The notes under the pieces were generated by a model. It made no database searches. It saw only the letters and a list, made by a program, of their open reading frames with translations, and had not been told where the DNA came from. Positions 63,949 through 64,000 of a DNA stretch of 64,000 nt are shown piece after piece. Both the position numbers and the translations under genes were made by a program. The stretch comes from WVZH01 sp034430895 (lineage in GTDB: Bacteria; Chloroflexota; Anaerolineae; Anaerolineales; E44-bin32). Position 1 is the first letter of the stretch. Each line of letters starts with the position of its first letter. The stretch lies in assembly GCA_034430895.1 (NCBI GenBank), contig DAOUDW010000093.1:37715-101714 (forward strand). Direction: 5' to 3'.

Positions 63949-64000
63949 ATGTTAAACGAAAATGGTGCGACGTTCCCGGCCATGCCATACATCGATCCCA
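63949..64000 (+). CDS. Possible start of a gene cut by the right edge
   Basis: An ATG follows GGGGATCAAGA and opens 17 codons (MLNENGATFPAMPYIDP) to the window edge. The family is not recognisable from this fragment. Confidence 0.3.
   Translation, partial: MLNENGATFPAMPYIDP

Noticed and set aside
1..64000. CRISPR arrays, insertion sequences, integrases, rRNA
   Set aside because: Looked for regularly spaced repeats, transposase motifs and rRNA sequence; none was seen.

Overview
The window reads as chromosomal DNA of a bacterium, most probably a Chloroflexota member of the Anaerolineae type. This is inferred from gene content, not from a marker tree: a complete 14-gene nuo operon, a fused glycyl-tRNA synthetase, a dnaG-rpoD pair, several Thr/Pro-rich lipoproteins and WD40 proteins, oligopeptide-binding proteins of the DGNG/FFSDVHVRKAFN type, and many single-domain SpoIIAA-like proteins. 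No phage, transposase or CRISPR array was seen.

Layout. 0-1.8 kb: the 3' part of ribonuclease Z, an FmdB zinc ribbon, and a convergent acylphosphatase/Mth938-like pair. 1.9-16.4 kb (minus strand): the respiratory complex I operon nuoABCDEFGHIJKLMN, tightly packed, preceded by a perfect TGTGA-N6-TCACA (CRP/FNR-type) site about 42 bp upstream of the likely transcription start. 16.6-24.0 kb (minus): information-processing genes recO, glyQS, dnaG and rpoD. 24.1-29.6 kb: a sulfatase-like membrane enzyme, a lipoprotein, cdd, a CorC-like protein, glmU and tRNA-Gln. 29.7-39.5 kb (minus): a REC-Roadblock protein and a Dpp/Opp-type peptide ABC transporter with two binding proteins. One of these two appears circularly permuted: its C-terminal half precedes its N-terminal half. 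39.5-45.6 kb: trmD, an ECF sigma/anti-sigma/NUDIX operon, panD, a YcaQ-like protein and a second sigma-70 factor. 46-50.2 kb: LiaF-like membrane proteins, an Fpg/MutM-family glycosylase and a NapH/NapG-like polyferredoxin.

50.5-64 kb is the accessory-looking part. It carries six intact paralogues (plus one relic) of a roughly 125-residue SpoIIAA/STAS-like domain, a soluble Hanks-type kinase, a membrane-anchored WD40 protein, a large lipoprotein, an ICMT-family methyltransferase and three split-barrel flavin/F420 proteins. Between 61.4 and 63.9 kb the SpoIIAA-like genes look like decayed tandem duplications, with shared flanks and two homologous relics of a minus-strand membrane gene.

Candidates for something undescribed are (i) the circularly permuted peptide-binding lipoprotein at 33267-35153 and (ii) the SpoIIAA-like family expansion around a Ser/Thr kinase.
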